From assembly GCF_008042035.1 (NCBI RefSeq), contig NZ_RDBL01000006.1, positions 580,820 through 644,819 on the forward strand: 64,000 bases of DNA, written 5' to 3'. Shown here piece by piece: positions 51,858 through 60,536 of the stretch. Source of the DNA: Streptomyces sp. col6 (GTDB taxonomy: Bacteria > Actinomycetota > Actinomycetes > Streptomycetales > Streptomycetaceae). The position numbers and the translations under genes were made by a program. The notes beneath the pieces were generated by a model. The model had not been told where the DNA came from, did not search any database, and worked only from the letters and a program-made list of their open reading frames with translations. Position 1 is the first letter of the stretch, and every line of letters starts with the position of its first letter.

Positions 51858-53611
51858 CAGTACTTACGCTCCATCGGCTGGTAGCGGGTCTGGACGACCG
51901 GCTTGTAGTCCAGCCGGATCGACTCGGTGCCGTCCTCGGCGACCTCGCGGTACGCCATGGTGTGGCGCATGAAGTTGACGTCGTCGCGGTTGGGGTAGTC
52001 CTCGCGGTAGTGACCGCCGCGGGACTCCTTGCGCGCCAGCGCCGACGTCGCCATGACCTCGGCGAGGTCGAGCAGGTTGCCCAGCTCGATGGCCTCCAGC
52101 AGGTCCGTGTTGAACCGCTTGCCCTTGTCCTGGACCGACACGTCGAGGTAGCGCTTGCGCAGCTCCGCGATCTTGTCGACCGCGGTCTTGATCGTCTGCT
52201 CGGTGCGGAACACCATCACGTTGGCGTCCATGCACTCCTGGAGCTCCTGGCGGATCGTCGCGACCCGCTCGGTGCCCGTGGAGTCGCGCAGCCGCTCGAC
52301 CTGGTCGACGACCAGCTGCGCCGGGTTCTCGGGAAGCTCGACGAAGTCGCTCTTCTCGGCGTACTCGGCGGCGGCGATGCCCGCGCGGCGTCCGAAGACG
52401 TTGATGTCGAGCAGCGAGTTCGTGCCGAGGCGGTTGGCGCCGTGCACCGACACGCAGGCGACCTCGCCGGCGGCGTACAGGCCCGGGACGACGGTGGTGT
52501 TGTCGGCCAGCACCTCGCCCTCGACGTTGGTCGGGATGCCGCCCATGGCGTAGTGCGCGGTCGGCTGGATCGGGATCGGGTCCGTGTAGGGCTCGATGCC
52601 GAGGTACGTACGCGCGAACTCGGTGATGTCCGGGAGCTTGGCGTCCAGCTGCTCCGGCGGCAGGTGCGTCAGGTCGAGGTAGACGTGGTCGCCCTCGGGA
52701 CCGCAGCCGCGGCCCTCGCGGATCTCCGTGTAGATGGAGCGGGACACGACGTCACGGGACGCGAGGTCCTTCATGACGGGCGCGTACTTCTCCATGAAGC
52801 GCTCGCCGTCCTTGTTGCGGAGGATGCCGCCCTCACCGCGGGCGCCCTCCGTCAGCAGGATGCCCATGCGCCAGATGCCCGTCGGGTGGAACTGGAAGAA
52901 CTCCATGTCCTCCAGCGGCAGACCCCGGCGGTAGCAGGCGGCCTGGCCGTCACCGGTCAGGGTGTGCGCGTTCGACGTCACCTTGAAGAACTTGCCGGTG
53001 CCGCCCGAGGCGTAGATGACCGACTTCGCCTGGAAGACGTGGATCTCGCCGGTGGCCAGCTCGTAGGCGACGACGCCGGCGGACTTCTTGACGCCGTCCA
53101 CCTCGACGACCAGCTGGTCCAGGACGTAGAACTCGTTGAAGAACTCCACGCCCTCCTTGACGCAGTTCTGGTACAGCGTCTGGAGGATCATGTGGCCGGT
53201 GCGGTCGCCCGAGTAGCAGGCGCGGCGGACCGGGGCCTCACCGTGGTTGCGGGAGTGACCGCCGAACCGGCGCTGGTCGATGCGGCCCTCGGGCGTACGG
53301 CCGAACGGCAGGCCCATCTTCTCCAGGTCGAGAACGGCGTCGATGGCCTCCTTCGCCAGGATCTCGGCGGCGTCCTGGTCGACCAGGTAGTCACCGCCCT
53401 TGATCGTGTCGAAGGTGTGCCACTCCCAGTTGTCCTCCTCCACGTTGGCCAGCGCGGCGGCCATGCCGCCCTGCGCGGCGCCCGTGTGGGAGCGGGTGGG
53501 GTAGAGCTTGGTCAGCACGGCGGTGCGGCTGCGCTTGGTCGACTCGATGGCCGCGCGCATGCCGGCGCCGCCGGCGCCGACGATGACGGTGTCGTACTTG
53601 TGGATCTGCAT
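51857..53611 (-). CDS. sdhA: succinate dehydrogenase flavoprotein subunit
   Basis: Catalytic subunit of 584 residues oxidising succinate to fumarate. The FAD-binding GAGGAGMRAAIE motif is near the N-terminus. The flavin-linking His is in TRSHTGAAQGGMAAAL, and the substrate/active-site region is in FQFHPTGI and the RNKDGERFMEKYAP segment. HYAMGGIPTNVEGEVL and HGANRLGTNSLLDINVFGRRAG follow. Full length. ATG at 53611. Third gene of sdhCDAB. Confidence 0.97.
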   Translation of the reverse strand: MQIHKYDTVIVGAGGAGMRAAIESTKRSRTAVLTKLYPTRSHTGAAQGGMAAALANVEEDNWEWHTFDTIKGGDYLVDQDAAEILAKEAIDAVLDLEKMGLPFGRTPEGRIDQRRFGGHSRNHGEAPVRRACYSGDRTGHMILQTLYQNCVKEGVEFFNEFYVLDQLVVEVDGVKKSAGVVAYELATGEIHVFQAKSVIYASGGTGKFFKVTSNAHTLTGDGQAACYRRGLPLEDMEFFQFHPTGIWRMGILLTEGARGEGGILRNKDGERFMEKYAPVMKDLASRDVVSRSIYTEIREGRGCGPEGDHVYLDLTHLPPEQLDAKLPDITEFARTYLGIEPYTDPIPIQPTAHYAMGGIPTNVEGEVLADNTTVVPGLYAAGEVACVSVHGANRLGTNSLLDINVFGRRAGIAAAEYAEKSDFVELPENPAQLVVDQVERLRDSTGTERVATIRQELQECMDANVMVFRTEQTIKTAVDKIAELRKRYLDVSVQDKGKRFNTDLLEAIELGNLLDLAEVMATSALARKESRGGHYREDYPNRDDVNFMRHTMAYREVAEDGTESIRLDYKPVVQTRYQPMERKY

Positions 53612-53641
53612 GGTTTACCTCTGGTCCTTCGGGCCCGGCGC

Positions 53642-54115
53642 CTAGCGGATGTTCGGGTCGAAGGTGAAGATCACCAGCGTGCCCAGCAGGACGGTGAACA
53701 CCGTGGCGGTGTACAGCAGCATCTTCAGCCAGAAGCGGGTGTTGTCCCGTTCGGCGTAGTCGTTGATGACCGTACGCAGACCGTTGGCGCCGTGCAGCAT
53801 GGCGAGCCACAGCATCGCCAGGTCCCAGACCTGCCAGAACGGCGAGGCCCAGCGGCCGGCCACGAAGGCGAAGCCGATCTTGGAGACGCCGCCGTCCAGC
53901 ACCAGCTGGATCAGCAGGTGCCCGATGACCAGGACGACCAGGACGATGCCCGACAGGCGCATGAAGAGCCAGGCGTACATCTCGAAGTTGGTGCGCGAGC
54001 CCTTGGGGGTCTTGCCGGTCCGCTTGCGCGGCGGCTCGATGACGGGGGCCGGGTTGTCGACGTCGTACAGGCTCACGCCTTCGACTGCGCCGATCGCGGA
54101 AGTCTCGGTGGACAT
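53642..54115 (-). CDS. sdhD: succinate dehydrogenase membrane anchor subunit
   Basis: Hydrophobic membrane anchor of 157 residues with three helices: MRLSGIVLVVLVIGHLLIQLVL, WDLAMLWLAMLHGANGLRTVI and MLLYTATVFTVLLGTLVIFTF. The His residues in GHLL and LHGANGLR are typical haem/quinone-site positions. An N-terminal polar tail of about 45 residues (PPRKRTGKTPKGSRTNFE) faces the cytoplasm. ATG at 54115. Five bases separate it from sdhC and 30 from sdhA. Confidence 0.92.
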   Translation of the reverse strand: MSTETSAIGAVEGVSLYDVDNPAPVIEPPRKRTGKTPKGSRTNFEMYAWLFMRLSGIVLVVLVIGHLLIQLVLDGGVSKIGFAFVAGRWASPFWQVWDLAMLWLAMLHGANGLRTVINDYAERDNTRFWLKMLLYTATVFTVLLGTLVIFTFDPNIR

Positions 54116-54120
54116 GGGCC

Positions 54121-54501
54121 TCAGCTCCCGAAGAGTTCGCGTACGGCGTGGCCGAGGACGGGGTACAGGGCCCCGACCATGAGCACGATCCAGATGCCGA
54201 GCACGCCCCAGAGCATCTGCTTCTGAACGCGCGGGCCCTTGGCCCAGAAGTCGACGGCGACGATGCGCAGGCCGTTCAGCGCGTGGAAGAGAATCGCGGC
54301 CACCAGGCCGTATTCGAGGAGCGCGACGATCGGCGTCTTGTACGTGGACACGACGTCGTCGTAGGCCTCCGGGGAGACGCGGACGAGGGCGGTGTCCAGG
54401 ACATGCACGAACAGGAAGAAGAAAATGAGGACACCGGTGACTCGATGAGCCACCCAGGACCACATGCCTTCCCGGCCGCGGTACAGCGTTCCAGCCGGCA
54501 C
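54121..54501 (-). CDS. sdhC: succinate dehydrogenase cytochrome b556 subunit
   Basis: Haem-b anchor subunit of about 126 residues with three helices: VAHRVTGVLIFFFLFVHVLDTALV (carries the SdhC-type H-R-x-T-G and the haem-ligand His in FVHVLD), TPIVALLEYGLVAAILFHALNGLRIV and MLWGVLGIWIVLMVGALYPVLG. GTG at 54501 is chosen because it follows GGAGG at a normal distance and directly precedes PAGTLYRGREGMWSW, the conserved start. First gene of the operon. Confidence 0.93.
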   Translation of the reverse strand: MPAGTLYRGREGMWSWVAHRVTGVLIFFFLFVHVLDTALVRVSPEAYDDVVSTYKTPIVALLEYGLVAAILFHALNGLRIVAVDFWAKGPRVQKQMLWGVLGIWIVLMVGALYPVLGHAVRELFGS

Positions 54502-54744
54502 GGAAGAACCCTCCGGGAGCGGGGATTGGGGTCGGCCGGCTTGACTGTCGGTCTGACCCGGCCGGGTACGGTCCACCGGCCCCGGCCATCGTAGCGACGG
54601 ATTGTCGGTTCGATCGCGCGGGGGCCTCTGGTGTGATCAAAGTGGCAACGAAACAGGCACGGACGGGCTATGGACAGGCCCCCGACGCCCTGCTCACCCG
54701 CCTGCGGCCGGGGATTCCGGGCCGCGCCGCCCGCCGCCCACCCG

Positions 54745-55254
54745 TTACCGACTCGATACCAGCGCGGCCAGGCGGCCCCGGGCGAGTCGCCGCATCTCGT
54801 CCGCCGTGACCGCCCGCTCCCGCTCCTCCTCGTGCGCCAGCCGGGCCCGGATGCCGGCCAGGACCTGGTCGGGGTGTTCGGCGGGCGGATAGCCGTCCAG
54901 GCAGATCACGAAGACATGGCCGAACTTGCGTTCGTACTCGGCGTGTGCGGCGGCCAGCGCGAGATGGGCGGAGCGCGGCGCGTCCGGCCGCAGCCCCGGG
55001 GAGGCCTCGACGGCCAGCGCCTCCGCGTGGTCGGTGGGGGAGAGGTCGTAGACCGCCTCGTCGGCCGCGGCGAGCAGTGCCTCCACGTCCGGGTAGGGGC
55101 GGTGGGCGGCCAGCCGCTGCGCCCAGCCGTGGCTGCCGAAGCACTCCAGCAGCGCGGCCTCGGCCTCCGGGGCGGGCGCGGTGTTGAAACGGGGCAGGTC
55201 CCAGAGGTGCGCGGTGGGCCGGGCGGTGGCGCAGCCGCGGTTCTGCACGGGCAC
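54745..55254 (-). CDS. OHCU decarboxylase (UraD)-like protein, possibly inactive
   Basis: Protein of about 169 residues related to 2-oxo-4-hydroxy-4-carboxy-5-ureidoimidazoline decarboxylase of purine (urate) degradation. Family features: LPRFNTAPAPEAEAALLECFGSHGWAQRLAA at the N-terminus and AHAEYERKFGHVFVICLDG followed by LAGIRARLAHEEERERAVTADEMRRLA at the C-terminus. The family's HPxIG segment with the catalytic His is not visible; its place is taken by ALAVEASPGL. It may be a non-catalytic paralogue or have a changed activity. The start is uncertain: GTG at 55254 or a downstream start near DLPRFN. No other urate-pathway gene is nearby. Confidence 0.72.
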   Translation of the reverse strand: MPVQNRGCATARPTAHLWDLPRFNTAPAPEAEAALLECFGSHGWAQRLAAHRPYPDVEALLAAADEAVYDLSPTDHAEALAVEASPGLRPDAPRSAHLALAAAHAEYERKFGHVFVICLDGYPPAEHPDQVLAGIRARLAHEEERERAVTADEMRRLARGRLAALVSSR

Positions 55255-55614
55255 GGCGGTGCGCCGGGCGGGCCGGGGCGGCTGCTCGGGAAGGCCGGCG
55301 TGGGACTCGCTGGACCTGGACAGCGTGGACTCCTGTGATCAACGGCATCTGTGAACCTGGAGGGGGTGGGACCGACGGGACCAGGCGGATGCGGGGCGAA
55401 AGGAGAGACGAATGGGGCTCAACGCTAGCGATACGGGGAAACGGCCGGGCCAAGGATGCGCGAATTTCACCCGGACGGGAGAGTTTCCTGATGCCTGGAG
55501 AGCGGATGTGTGAGGAGAATGCCCGGTTACCTCCCTACATCCGCCCTGTTTTCTCGTGGTTCTGCTCCCTTTCCCCGAATTCCCCGAATTCCCCGAACCG
55601 GAGGTTTCTGACTG
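55255..55614. other. intergenic region with AT-richer leader and 9-bp tandem repeats
   Basis: About 360 bases between the UraD-like gene (minus) and the GH20 gene (plus). It holds a possible -10 TAGCGA near 55427. The last 45 bases hold three head-to-tail copies of TTCCCCGAA followed by CCGGAGG, the GH20 ribosome-binding site. No coding sequence is convincing. Confidence 0.45.
55571..55597 (+). repeat. three tandem 9-bp repeats before the GH20 gene
   Basis: TTCCCCGAA is repeated three times without gaps at 55571, 55580 and 55589, ending one base before the CCGGAGG ribosome-binding site. This places it in the mRNA leader, where it could be an operator array or affect translation. Confidence 0.8.
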
Positions 55615-57210
55615 ATGGCACCTTCACGCGGCGCCCTCCTGGCCGTGGCGGCGGCGGCCGCGGCGAGCGTGGCCCTCGTCGGCTGCGGCGGCTCCGGAAC
55701 CGAACACGGCAACGGCCCCGAGACGTCCCGCGCGGCGTCGTCCCCGTCCCCCAAGCCCTCGCCGACCCGGAGCTACCCGCTCTCCAAGACCCCCCGCACC
55801 ATCCCGGCCGTACGGGAGCACACCCCCGCCCACGGGCCCGGCTGGAAGCCCGGCGAGGACAGCGGTGTCGTCGTCGCGAAGGGCAGCGGCAAGCTCGCCG
55901 ACGAGGGGAAGCTGCTGGCCGGCGAGCTGAAGATCCACTACCGGGGCGAGGTGGCGGCCCGCGCCGGTGACGTCGAACTGGCCCTCACCCCGAAGGCGTC
56001 CGGCGGCCCGGAGTCGTACACGCTGCGCACCGCCGACGGGCGCGTCAGGATCAGCGGACCCGGCGAGGCGGGCGTCTTCTACGGCACGCGCACCCTGAAG
56101 CAGTCGGTGCGCGCCGACGGCTCCATGCCCGAGGGCGAGGTGCGCGACCGGCCCGACAAGCCGCAGCGCGGCCTCAACCTCGACATCGCGCGCAAGCACT
56201 ACACCGCGTCCTGGATCGAGGACCGGATGCGCGAGATGGCCGACCTCAAGCTCAACCAGCTCGGCCTGCACTTCTCCGACGACCAGGCCTTCCGCATCGA
56301 GTCCGACACGCACCCCGAGGTGGTCTCGCCGGACCACCTGACCAAGGCTCAGGTGCGGCACATCCTCGCGCTGGCCGGCCGGCTGCACATCCAGGTCGTC
56401 CCGGAGATCGACTCGCCGGGCCACCTCGGCGCGGTCCTGCGTGCCCACCCCGACCTCCAGCTGCACAACGTCTCCGGCGTCGCCTCGACCGGGTCGCTGG
56501 ACATCTCCAAGCCGGGCGCGGCCAAGCTGATCGACGAGCTGCTGGGCGAGTACGCGGAGCTGTTCGGCGGCACGTACTGGCATCTGGGCGGCGACGAGTA
56601 CCGCGCGCTGATGGCGAGCAACCCGGCCGCCTCCTACCCGCAGCTCCAGCGCGCGGCGGTCGCGAAGTACGGCTCCGCGGCCGGCATCTCGGACCTCGCC
56701 ACCGGCTGGCTCAACGACCGGGCGGACGTCGTCCGCAAGCACGGCAAGCAGCCGAAGGCGTGGAACGACGGCCAGTTCCGCGACACCGAGGTCCGCGCGG
56801 ACAAGGACATCGAGGTCGAGTACTGGACGGGCAAGGAGTACGGGGCCCGGTCGCCGGAGGAGTACCTGCGCGAGGGCCGCAAGGTCCTCAACCTCAACGA
56901 CGAGTTCATGTACTACGTACTCGGCCAGCCCAACGCCTTCGTCTACCCCACGGGCAAGCGGATCTACGAGCTGTGGACCCCGCTCGTTCTGCGCGGCACC
57001 ACCCCGGTCCCGGCGCGCTACTCGGACCAGATCCTCGGCGGCCGGTTCGCCGTCTGGGGCGACTTCCCGAACGCCCAGACCGCCGCGCAGGTCGCCGACG
57101 GCATCCGGATGCCGCTGCGGGCGACGGCCCAGAAGCTGTGGGTCCCGGGCAAGCCGAAGCTGAGCTACGCGAAGTTCCAGTCGCTGGCGAAGGAGATCGA
57201 CGCGGGCTGA
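55615..57210 (+). CDS. beta-N-acetylhexosaminidase lipoprotein (GH20)
   Basis: Exported glycoside hydrolase of 531 residues releasing terminal GlcNAc or GalNAc from chitin oligomers or muropeptides. The lipoprotein signal peptide ends in the lipobox LVGC (Cys near residue 24). A Ser/Pro-rich linker runs to about residue 60. The GH20 N-terminal domain follows, then the catalytic barrel from about 180 (RGLNLDIARKHYTASWIEDRM). The catalytic Asp327-Glu328 pair lies in HLGGDEYRAL. GRFAVWGDFPNAQT matches the usual substrate-binding Trp region. ATG at 55615 follows GGAGG. Confidence 0.92.
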   Translation: MAPSRGALLAVAAAAAASVALVGCGGSGTEHGNGPETSRAASSPSPKPSPTRSYPLSKTPRTIPAVREHTPAHGPGWKPGEDSGVVVAKGSGKLADEGKLLAGELKIHYRGEVAARAGDVELALTPKASGGPESYTLRTADGRVRISGPGEAGVFYGTRTLKQSVRADGSMPEGEVRDRPDKPQRGLNLDIARKHYTASWIEDRMREMADLKLNQLGLHFSDDQAFRIESDTHPEVVSPDHLTKAQVRHILALAGRLHIQVVPEIDSPGHLGAVLRAHPDLQLHNVSGVASTGSLDISKPGAAKLIDELLGEYAELFGGTYWHLGGDEYRALMASNPAASYPQLQRAAVAKYGSAAGISDLATGWLNDRADVVRKHGKQPKAWNDGQFRDTEVRADKDIEVEYWTGKEYGARSPEEYLREGRKVLNLNDEFMYYVLGQPNAFVYPTGKRIYELWTPLVLRGTTPVPARYSDQILGGRFAVWGDFPNAQTAAQVADGIRMPLRATAQKLWVPGKPKLSYAKFQSLAKEIDAG

Positions 57211-57250
57211 GCCGCCCCGGGCCCCTGAGCAGGCCTCTGACCATGGACAA

Positions 57251-57284
57251 CGCGGCCCCGGAGCACTACGGTCCGGGGGCCGCG
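57251..57284 (+). terminator. possible terminator after the GH20 gene
   Basis: GC-rich inverted repeat CGCGGCCCCGGA (57251-57262) with TCCGGGGGCCGCG (57272-57284), one bulge, about 40 bases after the GH20 stop. There is no T-run. Confidence 0.55.
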
Positions 57285-57348
57285 TCGTCCTGGGGAGGGG
57301 ACGCGCGCTTCTCGCGGCGACGTCCGAATCCTGGGGGGTTCCATTTCC

Positions 57349-58152
57349 ATGCTCTGTTCACTCTGCGGTGCGAGACCGGCCAAAACCGCCGACGGGCGGT
57401 GCACCGTGTGCGCCCGCGTACGGTGGGCACGGGCCGGTGGCCTGATGCGGACACCGGCCCGGCTGGACGCCGTGCGCCCCGTGGTGGGCCTCGGCAGGGC
57501 GGCATGCGTCCTGCTCGGCGCGGCGGCCGTCGTGGACGTGCTGGCGATCACCGCCGGCGTCCGCAACCGCATGCTGCTCGCGGAGGGGCTGGACGACGGC
57601 TTCCTGGCGGTCGACGCGGAGACCTGGGACCGCGCCGACATGCTGTACCGGTCGGCCGGCATGCTCCAGGGACTCACCATCCTGGTGACCGCCGTCGTGT
57701 TCCTCGTGTGGCTGCGCCGGGTCCGGCTGAACGCGGACGCGTTCGACCCGCGCGCCCACTCGATGCGGCCGGGCTGGGCGATCGGTGCCTGGTTCGTGCC
57801 ATTCGGCAACGTCTGGCTGCCCTACCGGGTGACGAGCGACATCTGGACCGCGAGCGCCCCGGCCGACACCCCCGGCGGCCGGTCCGCCGCCCCGCGCGGG
57901 CTGCTGAAAGCCTGGTGGGCGCTGCTGGTCGGGGCGGAGATCCTGTCCCGGTATGCCGCGGGCTTCTACGGCAAGGCCAAAACCGGGGGCGACATGGTCC
58001 GCGGCCTAGACATGCTCGCGGTCTGCGACGGGCTCGAAATCGTCGCGGCGGTCCTGGCGATCCTGGTCGTACGCAGGCTGACGGAGATGCAGACCCGTCG
58101 CGCGGCGACCGGCACGTTCCCCGTTGAGCGGCCGCCGCTCCGGGCGCACTGA
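57349..58152 (+). CDS. DUF4328 membrane protein with N-terminal zinc ribbon
   Basis: Protein of 267 residues. A small zinc-ribbon-like start (CSLCGARPAKTADGRCTVC, two CxxC pairs) precedes a DUF4328 membrane domain. That domain has four or so helices: LGRAACVLLGAAAVVDVLAI, GMLQGLTILVTAVVFLVWLRRV, AWWALLVGAEILSRYAAGF and GLEIVAAVLAILVVRRL. The family signature WAIGAWFVPFGNVWLPYRV is present. Function is unknown. ATG at 57349 (MLCSLCG) directly begins the ribbon. Confidence 0.88.
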   Translation: MLCSLCGARPAKTADGRCTVCARVRWARAGGLMRTPARLDAVRPVVGLGRAACVLLGAAAVVDVLAITAGVRNRMLLAEGLDDGFLAVDAETWDRADMLYRSAGMLQGLTILVTAVVFLVWLRRVRLNADAFDPRAHSMRPGWAIGAWFVPFGNVWLPYRVTSDIWTASAPADTPGGRSAAPRGLLKAWWALLVGAEILSRYAAGFYGKAKTGGDMVRGLDMLAVCDGLEIVAAVLAILVVRRLTEMQTRRAATGTFPVERPPLRAH

Positions 58153-58298
58153 GGCGGGCGCCGGGCGCACCGCCAGCGGTAATCGGCCAGCAGCAGTGAC
58201 GCTTTTCGGCCATTCGGCGCTGAATGCGATAACAGGAAGCGCTGCGCCCGACTGTGTCCCGGCACGGGTCCGTACGGGAGGGCCGACAGGAGACGCCG

Positions 58299-58868
58299 AT
58301 GAGCCTGCTCGAACTGATCGCCGCCGCCGACGAACGCGGGCTCGCCGCCGGTGCGGCCGCCTGCCTCGAACGCTGTCTGCCCCAGCCCGCCCCGGGCGAC
58401 GACCCCGACCCGCTGCGCCCGCTCTGGGCGGGCTGCGCCGATCCCCGGCTCTGGCCCGCCCGGCTCGCCGAGGCCCGCGCCGCTCTGGACACCCTCGCGG
58501 ACCCCGGCGAGCCGGTCCGGCGCGTCCGCGAACTGCTCGCCGCCGCCCCGGCCGACCGGGCCGGCGAGGAGGTGCGCGCCTGGGCCGACGCCTGCTCGGT
58601 GCTGGCCCTGGAGGTCCACCGCGGCCACGACGCGCCCCGGTCCGCGGCCCCGGACCCGGTGGCCCGCTGCCGCGCGGGCGACCTCTCGGGCGCCGGCCCC
58701 CTCCTTGCCGGTGAGACCGCACGGCAGACCCTGATCCTGGAGATGCTCGCGGCCATCGACGACACCGCCCCCGCCGGCGCGGGCCTGCGCCAGGTCCTCG
58801 ACCTCTCGACGGAGGGCCAGCGCGTACTGCGCGCGGCGGCGGCCCGCCGGGCCCGGGTCCGGGGCTGA
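58299..58868 (+). CDS. hypothetical alpha-helical protein
   Basis: Protein of 189 residues, not recognised. It is Ala/Leu/Arg-rich and predicted helical (LLELIAAADERGLAAGAAACLERCLP, AGEEVRAWADACSVLALEVH, LLAGETARQTLILEMLAAID), without a membrane segment or catalytic motif. ATG at 58299 follows CAGGAG. It lies convergent with the NUDIX gene, 5 bases apart. Coding character matches its neighbours, so it is likely real. Confidence 0.7.
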   Translation: MSLLELIAAADERGLAAGAAACLERCLPQPAPGDDPDPLRPLWAGCADPRLWPARLAEARAALDTLADPGEPVRRVRELLAAAPADRAGEEVRAWADACSVLALEVHRGHDAPRSAAPDPVARCRAGDLSGAGPLLAGETARQTLILEMLAAIDDTAPAGAGLRQVLDLSTEGQRVLRAAAARRARVRG

Positions 58869-58873
58869 GCCGG

Positions 58874-59395
58874 CTACCGCCAGGCGTACGTCCGGTCGGT
58901 GACCGGGGGGAGCAGTACATCCGCGACCGGCCCGGTCAGCCCGCCGAGCGCCGGGCCGACCGGCGGGTAGAGGTGGAGCCCGGCCGCCTCCGCGAGGGTC
59001 ACCCAGACCACCCGCGTGCGGTCCTCGGCGTCCAGTTCGGCCGCCGGGAGGGCCGCGCGCACCTCGCGGTCCACGGCCAGCAGATGGACGAGATGGAGCC
59101 GGCGGAACGTGCCGGGCCGGCCCGGCCGGGTCGTGACCTGGTCCTGCGCCCAGAGCAGCCGGGGCCGCTCGGGCAGGGCGTCCACGTCGACCCCGAGCTC
59201 CTCGCGCAACTCACGGGCGAGCCCCTCGGGCACCTGCTCGTCCGGGTGGAGAAGCCCGCCCGGCAACGAGTACTGGGCGCCGGCGTCGCGCTCGCGCCGG
59301 ATGAGACAGATCTCGCCGCCTGCCGCGAGACCCCCCTCGACCAGGGCCACGCAGACGCGGATCGGGAGGGCGGGAACGTGCTGGGTCGTCGTCAC
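58874..59395 (-). CDS. NUDIX hydrolase
   Basis: Predicted nucleoside-diphosphate-linked pyrophosphohydrolase of about 173 residues. The Nudix box is GGLLHPDEQVPEGLARELREELGV, with all Glu and Arg positions (G-x5-E-x7-R-E-L-x-E-E-L-G). Upstream IRVCVALVEGGLAAGGEICLIRRE forms the first strands. The substrate cannot be inferred. GTG at 59395 has GAGGAT upstream. Convergent with a hypothetical gene and separated from the divergent sigma factor by 295 bases. Confidence 0.9.
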   Translation of the reverse strand: MTTTQHVPALPIRVCVALVEGGLAAGGEICLIRRERDAGAQYSLPGGLLHPDEQVPEGLARELREELGVDVDALPERPRLLWAQDQVTTRPGRPGTFRRLHLVHLLAVDREVRAALPAAELDAEDRTRVVWVTLAEAAGLHLYPPVGPALGGLTGPVADVLLPPVTDRTYAWR

Positions 59396-59443
59396 GGAGT
59401 CATCCTCGTACGTGACCGCCGCCGCGTGGCGGGAAGTGACGAG

Positions 59444-59487
59444 GACGACCGGGGCCGCCACCCCCCACAGGAGAGGCCCCGGTCGTC
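59444..59487. other. stable hairpin in the NUDIX / sigma-factor intergenic region
   Basis: Perfect 13-bp inverted repeat (GACGACCGGGGCC at 59444-59456 with 59475-59487) and an 18-base loop. It lies upstream of both divergent genes, so it is not an ordinary end-of-gene terminator. It could be part of the NUDIX leader, a remnant terminator or a small RNA end. Confidence 0.5.
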
Positions 59488-59590
59488 TTCCGCGGGGCCG
59501 CAGGACGACCCCGTACTCATCTCAGCGCCGTGGGTGCGTTTTCTGTCACACCGGGGGCAGGCGATGGAATGTTGCGGGTTGTACAAGTCA

Positions 59591-59620
59591 TGGACGCGGC
59601 GCACGCCGAGGACGTAGCGT
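59591..59620 (+). promoter_or_regulatory. possible promoter of the ECF-type sigma operon
   Basis: -35 TGGACG (59591-59596) and -10 TAGCGT (59615-59620), spacer 18, about 70 bases before the GTG start of the sigma gene. Confidence 0.45.
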
Positions 59621-59690
59621 GCTGAGTCGCGCAGGGTGGCGCGGCAGTGGTGACCAGCTGCGATACAGACAGCAGGGCAGGGTTGAGGGA

Positions 59691-60536
59691 GTGCTGGGGG
59701 ACGACGCGGGGCTTACTGCCGCGGTGCTCGCGGCACAGCACGGGGACGAGGACGCCTTCCGTACTGTGTACCGCGCTGTGCAGCCGCGGCTGCTGGGCTA
59801 CATAAGGACGCTGGTGGGGGAGCCGGACGCCGAGGACGTGGCGTCCGAGTCGTGGCTGCAGATAGCCCGGGACATCGACCGCTTCAGCGGGGACGCCGAC
59901 CGCTTCCGGGGCTGGGCGGCGCGCATAGCCCGCAACCGGGCCCTGGACCATCTCCGGATGCGCGGCAGGCGCCCGGCCGTCGGCGGCGACGAGACGGAGC
60001 TGTCCGACAAGCCGGCCGTCTCCGACACGGCCGACGAGGCGATCGAGGCTCTGGCGACCGGCCGCACCATGTCGCTCATCGCCCAGCTGCCGCAGGACCA
60101 GGCCGAGGCCGTGGTGCTGCGCGTGGTCGTCGGGCTCGACGCGAAGAGCGCGGCGCAGACGCTCGGCAAGCGGCCCGGCGCGGTCCGCACCGCCGCCCAC
60201 CGAGGACTGAAACGGCTCGCCGAACTGCTGCGGGCGGACAGCCCGGACGGCGGTCCTGGCGACCCGGCCACCCCGGCCCCCGCGGACGGCGGCCGGGCCG
60301 TCCCCGTCCCCGCGGACGGCGGTCCGGCCGGGCTCCCCGGCCCTGAAGCACCGGTTCCGCCCCGGCACCCGGCCGGTCCCGAAGCGCCGACGGCGTCCCT
60401 CCGGGAGAATGCTCCGGGTGCGCCGGGCCGGACCGGGGGACTCGGCGCCGTACCCGTACAACGCCCCCCACGCACCGGCCTGGTGGCTCCCGCCGGTGTG
60501 ACGCATTCGCGTCTGTGGACGCAGAAGGACATGTGA
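59691..60536 (+). CDS. ECF-type RNA polymerase sigma factor
   Basis: Sigma-70 family factor of about 281 residues. Region 2 (about 20-95): DAFRTVYRAVQPRLLGYIRTLVG, PDAEDVASESWLQIARDIDRF and FRGWAARIARNRALDHLRMRGRR. Region 4 (about 120-180): AQLPQDQAEAVVLRVVVGLDAKSAAQTLGKRPGAVRTAAHRGLKRL. A Pro/Gly-rich disordered tail of about 90 residues follows, ending THSRLWTQKDM. GTG at 59691 follows GAGGGA. Its stop shares one base with the next ATG (TGATG), so the next gene is translationally coupled and is probably the regulatory partner. Confidence 0.9.
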   Translation: MLGDDAGLTAAVLAAQHGDEDAFRTVYRAVQPRLLGYIRTLVGEPDAEDVASESWLQIARDIDRFSGDADRFRGWAARIARNRALDHLRMRGRRPAVGGDETELSDKPAVSDTADEAIEALATGRTMSLIAQLPQDQAEAVVLRVVVGLDAKSAAQTLGKRPGAVRTAAHRGLKRLAELLRADSPDGGPGDPATPAPADGGRAVPVPADGGPAGLPGPEAPVPPRHPAGPEAPTASLRENAPGAPGRTGGLGAVPVQRPPRTGLVAPAGVTHSRLWTQKDM

